Positions 8,084 through 16,072 of a stretch of DNA of 64,000 nucleotides are shown piece after piece. Origin of the DNA: Phycisphaerae bacterium (lineage in GTDB: Bacteria > Chloroflexota > Anaerolineae > 4572-78 > J111); contig JANQQF010000006.1 in assembly GCA_028285035.1 (NCBI GenBank), positions 62,001-126,000 on the forward strand, in the 5' to 3' direction. The notes under the pieces are model-generated. The model searched no databases and had not been told where the DNA came from. It was given only the letters and a program-made list of their open reading frames with translations. A program made the position numbers and the translations under genes. Numbering within the stretch: position 1 is the first letter of the stretch; the number at the start of each line of letters is the position of its first letter.

Positions 8084-8535
8084 TGCCTCGCCAGCTACCA
8101 TTTCTTATTGCCCTGAGTTATATCTGGTTTGGAATGGTCCTAGCCATCTCGTTTCTTGAAGCACCACTCAAATTTCAAGCGGAGGGTGTAACCTTGCCCA
8201 TCGGCTTGGGCATTGGGCGTTTGGTGTTTAGGGCGCTCAATCATATTGAATTAGTCTTTGCGGTTCTAACTTTGGGCCTCGTCACCATCGGTTACATCCC
8301 AAAACGAATCACCTTGCTCTTAAATGGAGTCTGGTTGATGCTCGGATTACAAACAGTCTGGCTGCGGCCCATTCTCAACGAGCGAGGATTGCTGGTGTTA
8401 CAAGGTCAAACCCCACCCCCAGCCCATTATCATCTGTCCTACATTGGGCTGGAGGTCGTTAAGCTGCTGGGGTTGCTAGCAGTCGGTGTGCTTGGTCTCA
8501 GGGCTTTGTCTCGCAGCTATCAGGAGATCGAATGA
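8083..8535 (+). CDS. Four-helix integral membrane protein, unknown function
   Basis: This 150-aa protein has four hydrophobic segments at about 5-27, 47-68, 72-95 and 120-143. Conserved-looking features are SFLEAPLKFQAEGV after helix 1 and the pattern GIGRLVFRALNHIE leading into helix 2. It resembles small DUF4149/TMEM205-like membrane proteins, but the match is from memory and weak. Its start codon overlaps the stop of radical SAM gene 1 (TGATG), and its own stop overlaps the next start (ATGA). It is therefore firmly part of the operon and may bring the pathway or its substrate to the membrane. Confidence 0.8.
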   Translation: MPRQLPFLIALSYIWFGMVLAISFLEAPLKFQAEGVTLPIGLGIGRLVFRALNHIELVFAVLTLGLVTIGYIPKRITLLLNGVWLMLGLQTVWLRPILNERGLLVLQGQTPPPAHYHLSYIGLEVVKLLGLLAVGVLGLRALSRSYQEIE

Positions 8536-9065
8536 GTTTCACTATTGACGGAAACACCCGCCTTAACAAGGTGCTTGATTTAGACCCGAAAGTTGTCGAT
8601 TATGTCGTCTCACTCCGGCCGCACGACTTTCATCGGCTCCGAAATCCAATGATGCGCCGGCTGATGTCGCCTCGGATTAGCCTAACTCGTGTCGCAGCGA
8701 TGGCCGAGGTTCCGTTAGCTGAATTACTCCAGCATATTGCTGCGTTAGGGCAAGTTACAGTGGGTGATACCGTAGTTCAGGCCTTACCCCAATCAAGCTC
8801 AATTCGCCCAGATTGGATTCCTACAAATGAGGCTAATATTGAGCAAGAGGTCGATCTCTTACCGATCGATGAAACATTGGACACCGATCCGATGCGCCTC
8901 GTCGCCCCAGCTATCAAAGCTTTACCCCCAAATGACATCTTACGCGTCCGCCACAAATGGGAGCCACAGCCCTTCTACGATGTTTGGAGCAAGATGGGCA
9001 ACATCGTCTGGTTTGCCGAGCAAAAATCAGATGACGAGTGGTGGATTTGGGTTCGAAAGGAATGA
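8532..9065 (+). CDS. DUF1858-DUF2249 fusion protein
   Basis: This 177-aa protein has an N-terminal DUF1858-type helical domain (about 5-75, NTRLNKVLDLDPKVVDYVV) and a C-terminal DUF2249 domain (about 108-177, NDILRVRHKWEPQPFYDVW and WWIWVRKE). Both families recur beside anaerobic, nitric oxide and Fe-S repair genes (ScdA/RIC N-termini belong to the first), and neither has a defined reaction. Within this operon it may assemble, protect or regulate the radical SAM clusters; that is inference. The gene overlaps the membrane protein gene by four bases and ends 63 nt before radical SAM gene 2. Confidence 0.85.
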   Translation: MSFTIDGNTRLNKVLDLDPKVVDYVVSLRPHDFHRLRNPMMRRLMSPRISLTRVAAMAEVPLAELLQHIAALGQVTVGDTVVQALPQSSSIRPDWIPTNEANIEQEVDLLPIDETLDTDPMRLVAPAIKALPPNDILRVRHKWEPQPFYDVWSKMGNIVWFAEQKSDDEWWIWVRKE

Positions 9066-9128
9066 GTATCTTAGAATCACTCATCACTTCCCACTTATCA
9101 TTTTATTTTTCCCAAGGAGGAAACTATC

Positions 9129-10571
9129 ATGGCCCGTATTTTATGGGTAGAAAAACAAATTGATTATGAACCACAGGGCATTATGTCTATGTCTGCCACG
9201 CTCAAAGAGGCGGGACACGAAGTAGGCCTAACGATTGCCACTCAAGAAGACCCTGTCCAAGCTGCCAAAGAATTCCAGCCAGATATCATCGGCTACAGTA
9301 TGATGACTGGGATGCAGAAGTATTACTTCCCGCTCAATCATCGCATCCGGGAAAGCCTTGGGAACAAAAAAGTCTTATCTGTCTTTGGCGGCCCCCACCC
9401 CACCTTTTTTCCCGATATCATTCACGAAAATGGCGTTGATGGCGTCTGTGTTGGTGAAGGTGAAGGGCCATTGGTCGATCTGGCGAATGCCCTAGACAAT
9501 GGCGGCTTTCAGCCGGACATCCCCAATTGGTGGTTTGATGTCGAAGGTGAAATCGTCAAAAATCCGGTCCGGCCACTCATCCGTACACTAGGCGATCTGC
9601 CGATGCCAGATCGGGAGTTGATCTACGGCAAGCACGCTCCCACCCGTAACAGTCCTATCAAACATTTTATGGCCAGCCGAGGGTGTCCTTATCACTGCAC
9701 TTACTGTTTCAATCATGCTTGGTATAAGCTCTACACTCGCGAGAAACGAGGCTACCAGCGCAGCGTTGACTCGGTCATTGAGGAGGTCAATTGGATTAGA
9801 GAACGGTATCCACTGGAGCAAGTTGTTTTCTTAGATGATTTATTCATCATCTATCTGGACTGGCTTGAAGAGTTTGCCGCCAAATATCCAAAAGAAGTGG
9901 GATTACCCTTCTTCTGTAATGTTCGTTCCAATCTGCTCACCCCGGAAAAAGTGGCCTTGCTCAAAAAAGCGGGCGCGAACACGGTCAGTATGGGGATCGA
10001 GGCGGGCAATGATCGCCTGCGAAATGATCTGCTGAAACGGAAAATGTCTCGCGAAACCATCATCGAGAGCGGACGAATGCTACACGAAGCAGGCATCAAC
10101 TTGACTGCAACAAATATTCTGGCCTTGCCCAGCGGCACGCTTGAAGATGATTTTGATACGATGCGTCTCAATGCCGAAACGAAGGTCAAGTACGCCCACG
10201 CCTTTCTATTCCAACCCTATCCCGCCACTGAATTGGGTGAATTTGCCGAGCAGAACGGGCATATGGCGGGCAGTTTTGAAGATATTGGGGCCATCGCTTG
10301 GGATAGCTCAATCTTGGTTCGGGATGAAAAAGAGAAGAACCAGATGGAAAACCTACAACGGTGGTTCGCCTTGGGTGTCGAGTTTCCTTGGTTGGAGCCA
10401 ATTATTCGCATCCTGATCAAAGCCCCCCGTAACCGACTCTTTGATCTGACCTATTGGTGGGTCCACAAACTATGGAAGGGTTGGGCCATCACCCAGCGGG
10501 TTCACCCTATCAAAATCACTCCCAAAGTCATTTGGGAAAATGCTAAACACTTTATGCAAATGGATGCCTAA
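9129..10571 (+). CDS. B12-binding radical SAM protein 2
   Basis: A strong AAGGAGG ribosome site precedes the ATG at 9129. The 480-aa product has an N-terminal cobalamin-binding domain ([14 protein letters not shown] near 92-105; CVGEGEGP) and a radical SAM domain with [11 protein letters not shown]: Cys186, Cys190, Cys193. Further markers are FLDDLFIIY and [15 protein letters not shown]. The C-terminal 100 residues are Trp/Lys-rich ([13 protein letters not shown]), possibly membrane-associating. It belongs to the same broad class as BchE and the hopanoid enzymes but is not close enough to name. It ends two bases before radical SAM gene 3, so both come from one transcript. Confidence 0.92.
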   Translation: MARILWVEKQIDYEPQGIMSMSATLKEAGHEVGLTIATQEDPVQAAKEFQPDIIGYSMMTGMQKYYFPLNHRIRESLGNKKVLSVFGGPHPTFFPDIIHENGVDGVCVGEGEGPLVDLANALDNGGFQPDIPNWWFDVEGEIVKNPVRPLIRTLGDLPMPDRELIYGKHAPTRNSPIKHFMASRGCPYHCTYCFNHAWYKLYTREKRGYQRSVDSVIEEVNWIRERYPLEQVVFLDDLFIIYLDWLEEFAAKYPKEVGLPFFCNVRSNLLTPEKVALLKKAGANTVSMGIEAGNDRLRNDLLKRKMSRETIIESGRMLHEAGINLTATNILALPSGTLEDDFDTMRLNAETKVKYAHAFLFQPYPATELGEFAEQNGHMAGSFEDIGAIAWDSSILVRDEKEKNQMENLQRWFALGVEFPWLEPIIRILIKAPRNRLFDLTYWWVHKLWKGWAITQRVHPIKITPKVIWENAKHFMQMDA

Positions 10572-10573
10572 CG

Positions 10574-11929
10574 ATGGAATTACGAAAAATCATTTTAATT
10601 CACCCCGGCCGAGAGGGCCGTATTTTTGGCAAAGCCCCAGCCGTCCCCTACACCTTGATGCGTCTAGCTTCGCTAGTACCTGATGAGATTGAGGTTGAGA
10701 TTTGGGACGAGGATTGGGAATTTCTGGACCATAAAATTCAGACGTTGGGGCCACATGACTTGGTTGGTATCACCGCCAAGACGTTAGCCATTGAAACCGC
10801 TGAACGATATGCTAATTTAGCCCATGCCGCAGGGGTACAAACCGTGGTCGTCGGTGGCTCACATGCCACCCTCCTGCCAGAAGACGTCGCCCGCTGGGCT
10901 GATGTGGTGGTCACAGGAGAGGCGTATCGCACCTGGCCCAAAATCATCGAAGATTTTCAGAATGACCGACTGCAACCCCGTTACAACGATACCGAGTGGG
11001 CCGATTTAACAGGTGTTGCTCCCCTGACTGATCGGGTAATCGCTCAGGTCAATGAAAGCCACCGCTACTGGAGTCCGATGCTTGAGATTACGCGGGGCTG
11101 CCCACGAAACTGCTCATTCTGCACTGCTATTCGGGTTAGCGGACAAAAGATGCGTTTTCGTCCTGTGGAGGAGATTGTTGAGGAAATTGAGCGGCGCAAA
11201 ATTGATCGCTTCTTTTTAACCGATGATAATTTTGGGCTGGCTTTTGCCATCGACCCCGAATATTGCGAAAAGTTGTTCTTGGCCCTGGAGAAGTTACCGT
11301 TGCGGGGCTGGACCACCCAGGCTGAAATGATGGTAGCCCAATATCCCGAACTCCTCAAATTGGCCCGGCGGGCGCATCTAGACAAATTCTTTATCGGCTT
11401 CGAGTCGATCAACCCCGACAATCGCCGGGAGTTGGGCGGAAAAAGTAAAGGGCTAACCAGCCAATATCAAGAAGCGATTAAAGCCATTCATCAGCAGGGC
11501 ATCGGCGTGGTCGGGTTGTTCGTCTTTGGCTTTGATGAGGACACGCCGCAGGTGATGTGGGACACCTGGGAATTTGGCAAACGGTCAGGCTTGGATAGTA
11601 TGAGTACAACCATTTTAACGCCCTATCCCGGCACCCCATTTCGAGCCCAACTCATCAAGGAAAATCGACTTATCCCAGAGAAAAGTTGGCGACATTACGA
11701 TACGTCCCATGTCGTCTACTATCCCAAGCGGATGTCCGTCGCGGAGTTTGAGCGTGAGTATGATCGCGTCTGTCGCACCATATACTCTCCCTATCGTATC
11801 GCCCAGCGTGGTTTCCGGGCTTTACGCCGTCATCCCCTACGCCGAATGCCCGCCAAAGCCTTTGGCAGTTTTAGCACCGATTACGGCTATCGGCGGTTGT
11901 TCGCTTGGCGACACGCGTTTGCAACTTAA
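10574..11929 (+). CDS. B12-binding radical SAM protein 3
   Basis: This 451-aa protein shows a cobalamin-binding fold (VVVGGSHATLLPEDV near 93-107; VVTGEAYRTWP) and the iron-sulphur motif TRGCPRNCSFC: Cys176, Cys180, Cys183. The arrangement RFFLTDDNF, FIGFESINPDN and GVVGLFVFGFDEDTP resembles enzymes with a DUF4070 C-terminus, such as HpnJ-like proteins. The last ~60 residues are Arg-rich. It starts two bases after radical SAM gene 2. Three non-identical paralogues in one operon suggest successive steps on one molecule, for example a lipid or tetrapyrrole; this is inference. Confidence 0.92.
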   Translation: MELRKIILIHPGREGRIFGKAPAVPYTLMRLASLVPDEIEVEIWDEDWEFLDHKIQTLGPHDLVGITAKTLAIETAERYANLAHAAGVQTVVVGGSHATLLPEDVARWADVVVTGEAYRTWPKIIEDFQNDRLQPRYNDTEWADLTGVAPLTDRVIAQVNESHRYWSPMLEITRGCPRNCSFCTAIRVSGQKMRFRPVEEIVEEIERRKIDRFFLTDDNFGLAFAIDPEYCEKLFLALEKLPLRGWTTQAEMMVAQYPELLKLARRAHLDKFFIGFESINPDNRRELGGKSKGLTSQYQEAIKAIHQQGIGVVGLFVFGFDEDTPQVMWDTWEFGKRSGLDSMSTTILTPYPGTPFRAQLIKENRLIPEKSWRHYDTSHVVYYPKRMSVAEFEREYDRVCRTIYSPYRIAQRGFRALRRHPLRRMPAKAFGSFSTDYGYRRLFAWRHAFAT

Positions 11930-11985
11930 GGTATTTTGTTCATACTTACAGACAATTCAGAAGGGGTATTTATCAGCAGCCAATT

Positions 11986-12600
11986 ATGCTAATCGCCCAT
12001 CTTGTTCCTGGATATTTTGCAGCGAATTATATCCACAACCGCCAATCTAAAGGCTGGACCAATCTACAAAAAATAGGGATGTGGGGCGTGGCTTTAGGGA
12101 GTACGTCTGCTCCAGACGTGGATGTGATTTACAACGCGCTATTTCGCGGTTTTATCAATCATAGTACACTCTGGACCCATAGTGCGTTGCCCTACTTGGG
12201 ACTTGGTTTGATATGGCTGGGATTATATTGGTTTACACCGTGGCGATATGCCCAGATTTTGCTGGGGCTGGCTGTCATCGGGGGATTATCCCATTTGGTA
12301 CTCGATGTCATCGCCCATGGAACCCCGCTACTTTATCCCTTATCGCTAACGATGTTTGGACACCCGCCTCATCGGGTGGTTGAAGGAGGCCTTTTAGCCT
12401 ATCTCACTGATCCCATTTTTCTGTTAGAACCAATTGCAGTCACACTTATGAGTAGCCATTGGGTGATGCACCAAAGGCAGGTGAATTTTAGCGTTCGCAC
12501 GGGGTTTATCGTTATTTTGTTTTCCCTACTTGTTATCTTCTCAATCGCATTCTTGATATTACTACCAAATATACGACAATTTGTTGGGCAAGGGGGCTAA
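11986..12600 (+). CDS. YdjM-like membrane-bound metal-dependent hydrolase (DUF457)
   Basis: The ATG at 11986 (MLIAHLVPGYF) is preferred because the frame upstream is non-conserved; no good ribosome site is seen. The 204-aa product carries the histidines and aspartates of the YdjM/DUF457 family: His5, SAPDVDVIYN, NHSTLWTHS and GLSHLVLDVIAHG, alternating with four or five membrane helices. Members are predicted zinc-dependent hydrolases of the inner membrane, possibly phospholipase C-like. It follows radical SAM gene 3 by 56 nt and ends just before a strong terminator, so it is probably the last gene of the operon. That would fit a lipid or phosphoester substrate. Confidence 0.75.
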   Translation: MLIAHLVPGYFAANYIHNRQSKGWTNLQKIGMWGVALGSTSAPDVDVIYNALFRGFINHSTLWTHSALPYLGLGLIWLGLYWFTPWRYAQILLGLAVIGGLSHLVLDVIAHGTPLLYPLSLTMFGHPPHRVVEGGLLAYLTDPIFLLEPIAVTLMSSHWVMHQRQVNFSVRTGFIVILFSLLVIFSIAFLILLPNIRQFVGQGG

Positions 12601-12620
12601 GATTTTGGGCTATTCTAACC

Positions 12621-12645
12621 GGTGCCAAAACTGAGTTTTGGCACC
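12621..12645. terminator. Bidirectional terminator hairpin
   Basis: An 11-bp perfect stem (GGTGCCAAAAC/GTTTTGGCACC) with a TGA loop lies between the convergent YdjM-like gene and ABC permease gene, 20 nt from the first stop and about 29 nt from the second. No strong T tract follows. Confidence 0.65.
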
Positions 12646-12673
12646 AGTTAGTTACTTGTCAATCCTTCTAAAA

Positions 12674-13531
12674 CTACCGGGTCCGATCTTGAATATCCGT
12701 AGACCACGGCATTAACATTTTGCCGAGCCGCTCCAATCCAGTGGTGAACAGCACGCCCAAAAAGGCAATTACCACCAAGCCAACATACATTTTACCCACC
12801 GAGAGCGTGGACCAGGAAATCCAGATCAGATAGCCAATGCCCCGATTGGCGGCGACGAACTCGGCAGCGACAATGATCAGGAGGGAGACGCCGAGCGAGA
12901 GGCGTAAGCCCGTAAAGATCGAGGGGAGCGCCGCCGGGAAGATGACTTTGGCAAAGAGCTGCCAGCCTTTGGCCCCGTAGTTTTGGGCGGCTTGGACTAA
13001 CACTGGCTCAATGTGGGTCACCCCGTGGGCGGTGGAGATGAGCACCAGGAAGAAACCAGCGATCACGACGGTTACCACTTTGCTCGCCTCGCCAAGCCCA
13101 AAGATGACGAGCAACAAAGGCAGCAATGAAATTTTGGGAATGGGATAGGTGGCGGCAATAATTGGGTCCATGAAGGCGCGAATACCCTTTGACCAGCCAA
13201 TTAGAAGGCCCAAGGGAATGCCCAAAGCCGCACTAATCAAAAAGCCCAAAACGATCCGTTGCAAAGAAATTCCCAAATGTTCCCAAAGCTCGCCAGACAG
13301 AAGCATCTGCCATAGGACCACAGCCACCCGAGTGGGGGGTGGGAAAAAGCGCCGATCCAACAGACCGACTTGGACGACAACTTCCCATAACAACAAGACG
13401 ACAAACGGGGACAAAATCGAGATGATTCTATACATCTGGTCATTGCGAACCTCAACACCAACCCCTGTCCGTCGATAAATTCGCTCATCTCCAGATGTTT
13501 CAACCTTAACGTTACTCTCTGATAAAGCCAT
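12674..13531 (-). CDS. ABC transporter permease (SsuC/TauC/CmpB type)
   Basis: The start at 13531 (MALSESNVKVE) is chosen because an AGAGGTGA site sits in front of it; a TTG at 13537 is possible but too close to that site. The 285-aa protein has a cytoplasmic N-tail, six membrane helices and the EAA-type loop AAQNYGAKGWQLFAKVIFPAALPSIFTGLRL split around 185-215, where the ATPase docks. It belongs to the nitrate/taurine/aliphatic sulfonate importer family, which also includes the bicarbonate (Cmp) and thiamine-precursor systems. It forms an operon with the ATPase (2-base gap) and the binding protein upstream. Confidence 0.92.
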   Translation of the reverse strand: MALSESNVKVETSGDERIYRRTGVGVEVRNDQMYRIISILSPFVVLLLWEVVVQVGLLDRRFFPPPTRVAVVLWQMLLSGELWEHLGISLQRIVLGFLISAALGIPLGLLIGWSKGIRAFMDPIIAATYPIPKISLLPLLLVIFGLGEASKVVTVVIAGFFLVLISTAHGVTHIEPVLVQAAQNYGAKGWQLFAKVIFPAALPSIFTGLRLSLGVSLLIIVAAEFVAANRGIGYLIWISWSTLSVGKMYVGLVVIAFLGVLFTTGLERLGKMLMPWSTDIQDRTR

Positions 13532-13533
13532 AA

Positions 13534-14322
13534 TCAATCACCTCTTTCCAAGGCTTGGGCCTTATTAACCTCTTCAACCAAGTCGAGCCAAATGGCTTGG
13601 GCAAATTCATTAAATTCAGGCGTCGTCCGAATAGACATCTCTCGGGGGCGGGACAAGGTTATGTCATAGCTACTCTTGATATGGCCCGGATTGGCCGCCA
13701 TCAAAACAACTCGATCCCCTAAAATGACCGCTTCCTCAATCGAGTGAGTGACATAGACGACGGTCTTGCGATCTTCCTCCCAAATTCTCAGCAACTCTTC
13801 CTGCATAATCGCCCGCGTCTGGGCATCCAACGCGCCAAACGGCTCATCCATTAGCAAAATTTCAGGATCATTGGCCAAGGCTCTGGCGATCGAAACGCGC
13901 TGCTTCATCCCCCCAGATAACTGGTGGGGATAGTTGTCAACGAAGCGAGATAGCCCCACTTTATCCAGATATTTTCGGGCAATATCCAGCCGTTCTTTTT
14001 TGGAAATCCCACGCATTTCCAGACCAAACGCCACATTTTCTAGCGTCGTTCGCCAAGGAAAGACCGCGTATTCCTGAAACACGACCGAATTAAGAGGGCG
14101 ATTATTTGTGGCTGAACCACGAATAATTACTTCACCAGAACTCGCATCATACAGTCCGGCTAAAATACGCAAGAGGGTCGATTTACCACAGCCGGAAGGA
14201 CCAATCAGCGAGACGAACTCGCCATCTTGAACCGAGAGGTTGACGTCCTTCAGCGCCTCGACCGTCCCCTGCCGACTGCTGTAGATTTTGCCGACATCCT
14301 TGACTTCTATTTTTGGATTCAT
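13534..14322 (-). CDS. ABC transporter ATPase (SsuB/TauB/CmpD type)
   Basis: The ATG at 14322 follows AAAGGA at proper spacing; a TTG one codon earlier is too close to the site. The 262-aa ATPase has all functional motifs: Walker A GPSGCGKST (about 41-49), Q-loop VVFQEYAVFPW, signature LSGGMKQR, Walker B ILLMDEPFGALD and switch histidine VTHSIEEA. FQEYAVFPWRT is typical of the nitrate/sulfonate/taurine group. It should energise uptake through the neighbouring permease. A 6-bp hairpin separates it from the binding-protein gene upstream, which often leaves the binding protein in excess. Confidence 0.94.
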   Translation of the reverse strand: MNPKIEVKDVGKIYSSRQGTVEALKDVNLSVQDGEFVSLIGPSGCGKSTLLRILAGLYDASSGEVIIRGSATNNRPLNSVVFQEYAVFPWRTTLENVAFGLEMRGISKKERLDIARKYLDKVGLSRFVDNYPHQLSGGMKQRVSIARALANDPEILLMDEPFGALDAQTRAIMQEELLRIWEEDRKTVVYVTHSIEEAVILGDRVVLMAANPGHIKSSYDITLSRPREMSIRTTPEFNEFAQAIWLDLVEEVNKAQALERGD

Positions 14323-14351
14323 CAATGTCCTTTGAGTTTTTGCTTATAGCC

Positions 14352-14370
14352 CTGGTGCTATAGACACCAG
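14352..14370 (-). other. Intercistronic hairpin between binding protein and ATPase genes
   Basis: CTGGTG/CACCAG stem with a 7-nt loop in the 77-nt gap. No T tract follows, so it is more likely an mRNA processing or stability element than a terminator. Confidence 0.4.
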
Positions 14371-14399
14371 AGCCATAAGTTGATAATCGTCCATTCATC

Positions 14400-15716
14400 T
14401 TATTGTGGTGGATCGATAACAGGTACGGCTCGACCAAGACGAGCCAAGGCTTCTTCAAGGTAGGTATCAAGGATGACCTGATCTAAAGGCAGCGGCGCAC
14501 TCAATTCGGTGTAGCCTCGATCAAAGTGATATTGTTGAAAATCAGCGGTGCTGTCTCGATGGAGATAACCATTGGTATCAAAATAGTAGGCGACCCCATT
14601 TCTAATCGCTGGCTCAGGCACGTTGGTTGTTGCATTAATTGCGAGTACATTTTCATCCGCACGCCATCCTTCACCGTGCAAATCACGCGCGGCTTGCAAG
14701 TAAGCCACCATGAAACGAACACCAATCTCACGATTTTCTGGATCAAGCATCCGTTGCCCAAAGTAGATCACCCCATTCTGCGGCCAGAAGGTGACTTCAT
14801 CCCCATTTAACAGGACTGTAGCCGCCCCCTCACCAAGCGCACGAGCGGCCAGGGGGTGTGGCAATAAGGCCGCATCGACAGCCCCATTCGCTAGGGCTGC
14901 AGGCATTTCCGGGAAGGGAATTGCAACCAGTTCAACATCATCAACGGTTAATCCACCCTGTTCCAACCCTTTGGCCACCAAATACTCAGCCGTACCACGG
15001 ACAATATTGACCGCTACTTTTCGGCCAGCTAAGTCTGCTGGCTCCGTAACTTCGCCAGACTCAAACAAATCTGTGCGAACCAAAAGCGGCGCGGCACCAA
15101 ATCCAGGCGGCTGAGCGGCCATCCCACTCACCACTCTGATGTCCAATTCTTGATCAATGGCATTGAATAGGCCAGGACCAGTCTCACCACCACCAACGTC
15201 TAACTCACCAACACTCAGGGGAGCAATCATCGGACCACCAGAGCGGAAGGCCTGTAATTCGACCTCCAACCCCTGCTCAGCAAAGTACCCTTTTTGCTCG
15301 GCCACAAAGAAGGGGGCAAAGGCAAAAATTGGAATATAACCAATTTGAATTGTACCGATATCAGGCAATTCTTCAACACCCGCCGTCACTGAAGCATCAG
15401 GGTTATTGATTAAGGCCTCTGCCTCTGCAGCTGTCACGATACAAAGCTTCCAGCCGGGTTCAATTAAATCTACATTATCGATTGTAGCAAAACTATCATC
15501 ACTTGCAGCCGCAGTGTTGGTCGCGGCAGCGATGGCCGGGAAGGATAACGGGTCTCCATAAAACTTCTCGGCAATCTTTGAGAGCCAGTCGTCGGCCTGA
15601 ACGACCACTTCTGAGTCACAAGTCACATCCTGGGCGTGGCTAGGGCTGGGCGCAACCACAAAAACCAACCCTAAGCACAAGAATAATAACGTAATTACAT
15701 GAATAGCCTTCCTCAT
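14400..15716 (-). CDS. ABC substrate-binding protein with N-terminal LysM-like domain
   Basis: The ATG at 15716 follows AAGGAG. A signal peptide runs to SPSHA (about residue 28). Residues 30-95 look like a LysM domain (VVVQADDWLSKIAEKFYGDP ... IEPGWKLCIV), and a NMT1/SsuA-type periplasmic-binding fold covers ~120-438 (IQIGYIPIFAFAPFFVAEQKG; VGGGETGPGL). The fold is shared by binding proteins for nitrate, taurine, sulfonates, bicarbonate and thiamine precursors; the ligand cannot be chosen from sequence. A LysM fusion is uncommon and may tether the protein to wall glycan in a cell without an outer membrane. The gene heads the ABC operon and is preceded by a structured leader. Confidence 0.9.
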   Translation of the reverse strand: MRKAIHVITLLFLCLGLVFVVAPSPSHAQDVTCDSEVVVQADDWLSKIAEKFYGDPLSFPAIAAATNTAAASDDSFATIDNVDLIEPGWKLCIVTAAEAEALINNPDASVTAGVEELPDIGTIQIGYIPIFAFAPFFVAEQKGYFAEQGLEVELQAFRSGGPMIAPLSVGELDVGGGETGPGLFNAIDQELDIRVVSGMAAQPPGFGAAPLLVRTDLFESGEVTEPADLAGRKVAVNIVRGTAEYLVAKGLEQGGLTVDDVELVAIPFPEMPAALANGAVDAALLPHPLAARALGEGAATVLLNGDEVTFWPQNGVIYFGQRMLDPENREIGVRFMVAYLQAARDLHGEGWRADENVLAINATTNVPEPAIRNGVAYYFDTNGYLHRDSTADFQQYHFDRGYTELSAPLPLDQVILDTYLEEALARLGRAVPVIDPPQ

Positions 15717-15741
15717 AATGTTCTCCTTATTTTATAAAAAA

Positions 15742-15813
15742 TTAACGAATTAAAACACAAGAGCGGATACAATCCTGGTCAGCTTGTATCCGCTCTTTTT
15801 TAGGGCTTGTCAC
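15742..15813 (-). CDS. Possible 23-codon leader peptide before the ABC operon
   Basis: A GTG-initiated frame (MTSPKKERIQADQDCIRSC...) follows AAGGAG at 10-nt spacing and ends 26 nt before the binding-protein start. A 14-bp hairpin lies inside it, so ribosome position could control folding. No run of a single amino acid points to a classical attenuator. Confidence 0.35.
   Translation of the reverse strand: MTSPKKERIQADQDCIRSCVLIR
15759..15797. terminator. Strong hairpin with T tract (plus strand), inside ABC leader
   Basis: A perfect 14-bp stem (AAGAGCGGATACAA and its complement) with an 11-nt loop is followed on the plus strand by six T (15796-15801). It is a textbook intrinsic terminator for plus-strand transcripts, yet no plus-strand gene ends here. 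On the minus strand it sits in the leader of the ABC operon and is followed by GTGTTTTAATT. Confidence 0.6.
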
Positions 15814-15924
15814 AACAATAACACTCCTTGTTATCTATAGGCTCCACTACTTAAAATAATATGTCGTTTTTTTGGAAAATCAGATGCGTTTTATCTCAGA
15901 ATCTTAACATATGGTTGGAATAAT

Positions 15925-15951
15925 AGTATATGTCTGAACAGATTTTGTCAA
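15925..15951 (-). promoter_or_regulatory. Candidate promoter of the ABC operon
   Basis: On the minus strand TTGACA (15951-15946) is followed after 15 nt by TATACT (15930-15925). The spacing is short; TATTAT five bases further gives 20 nt. The -35 match is perfect but the pairing is uncertain. Confidence 0.35.
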
Positions 15952-16072
15952 GACTTTTTGTGGCTACCCAAAGAAACAATTATTCAAAAAACATTCTAGT
16001 AGTCTTACTGGCTCTTAGCCGTAATATGCATTACTATACGGGAAATTAATTCATACCCTATTTAGGAGCACT

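Noticed and set aside
15717..16072. TPP riboswitch upstream of an NMT1-like ABC operon
   Set aside because: No CTGAGA or other conserved TPP aptamer core was found on either strand; only a simple hairpin.
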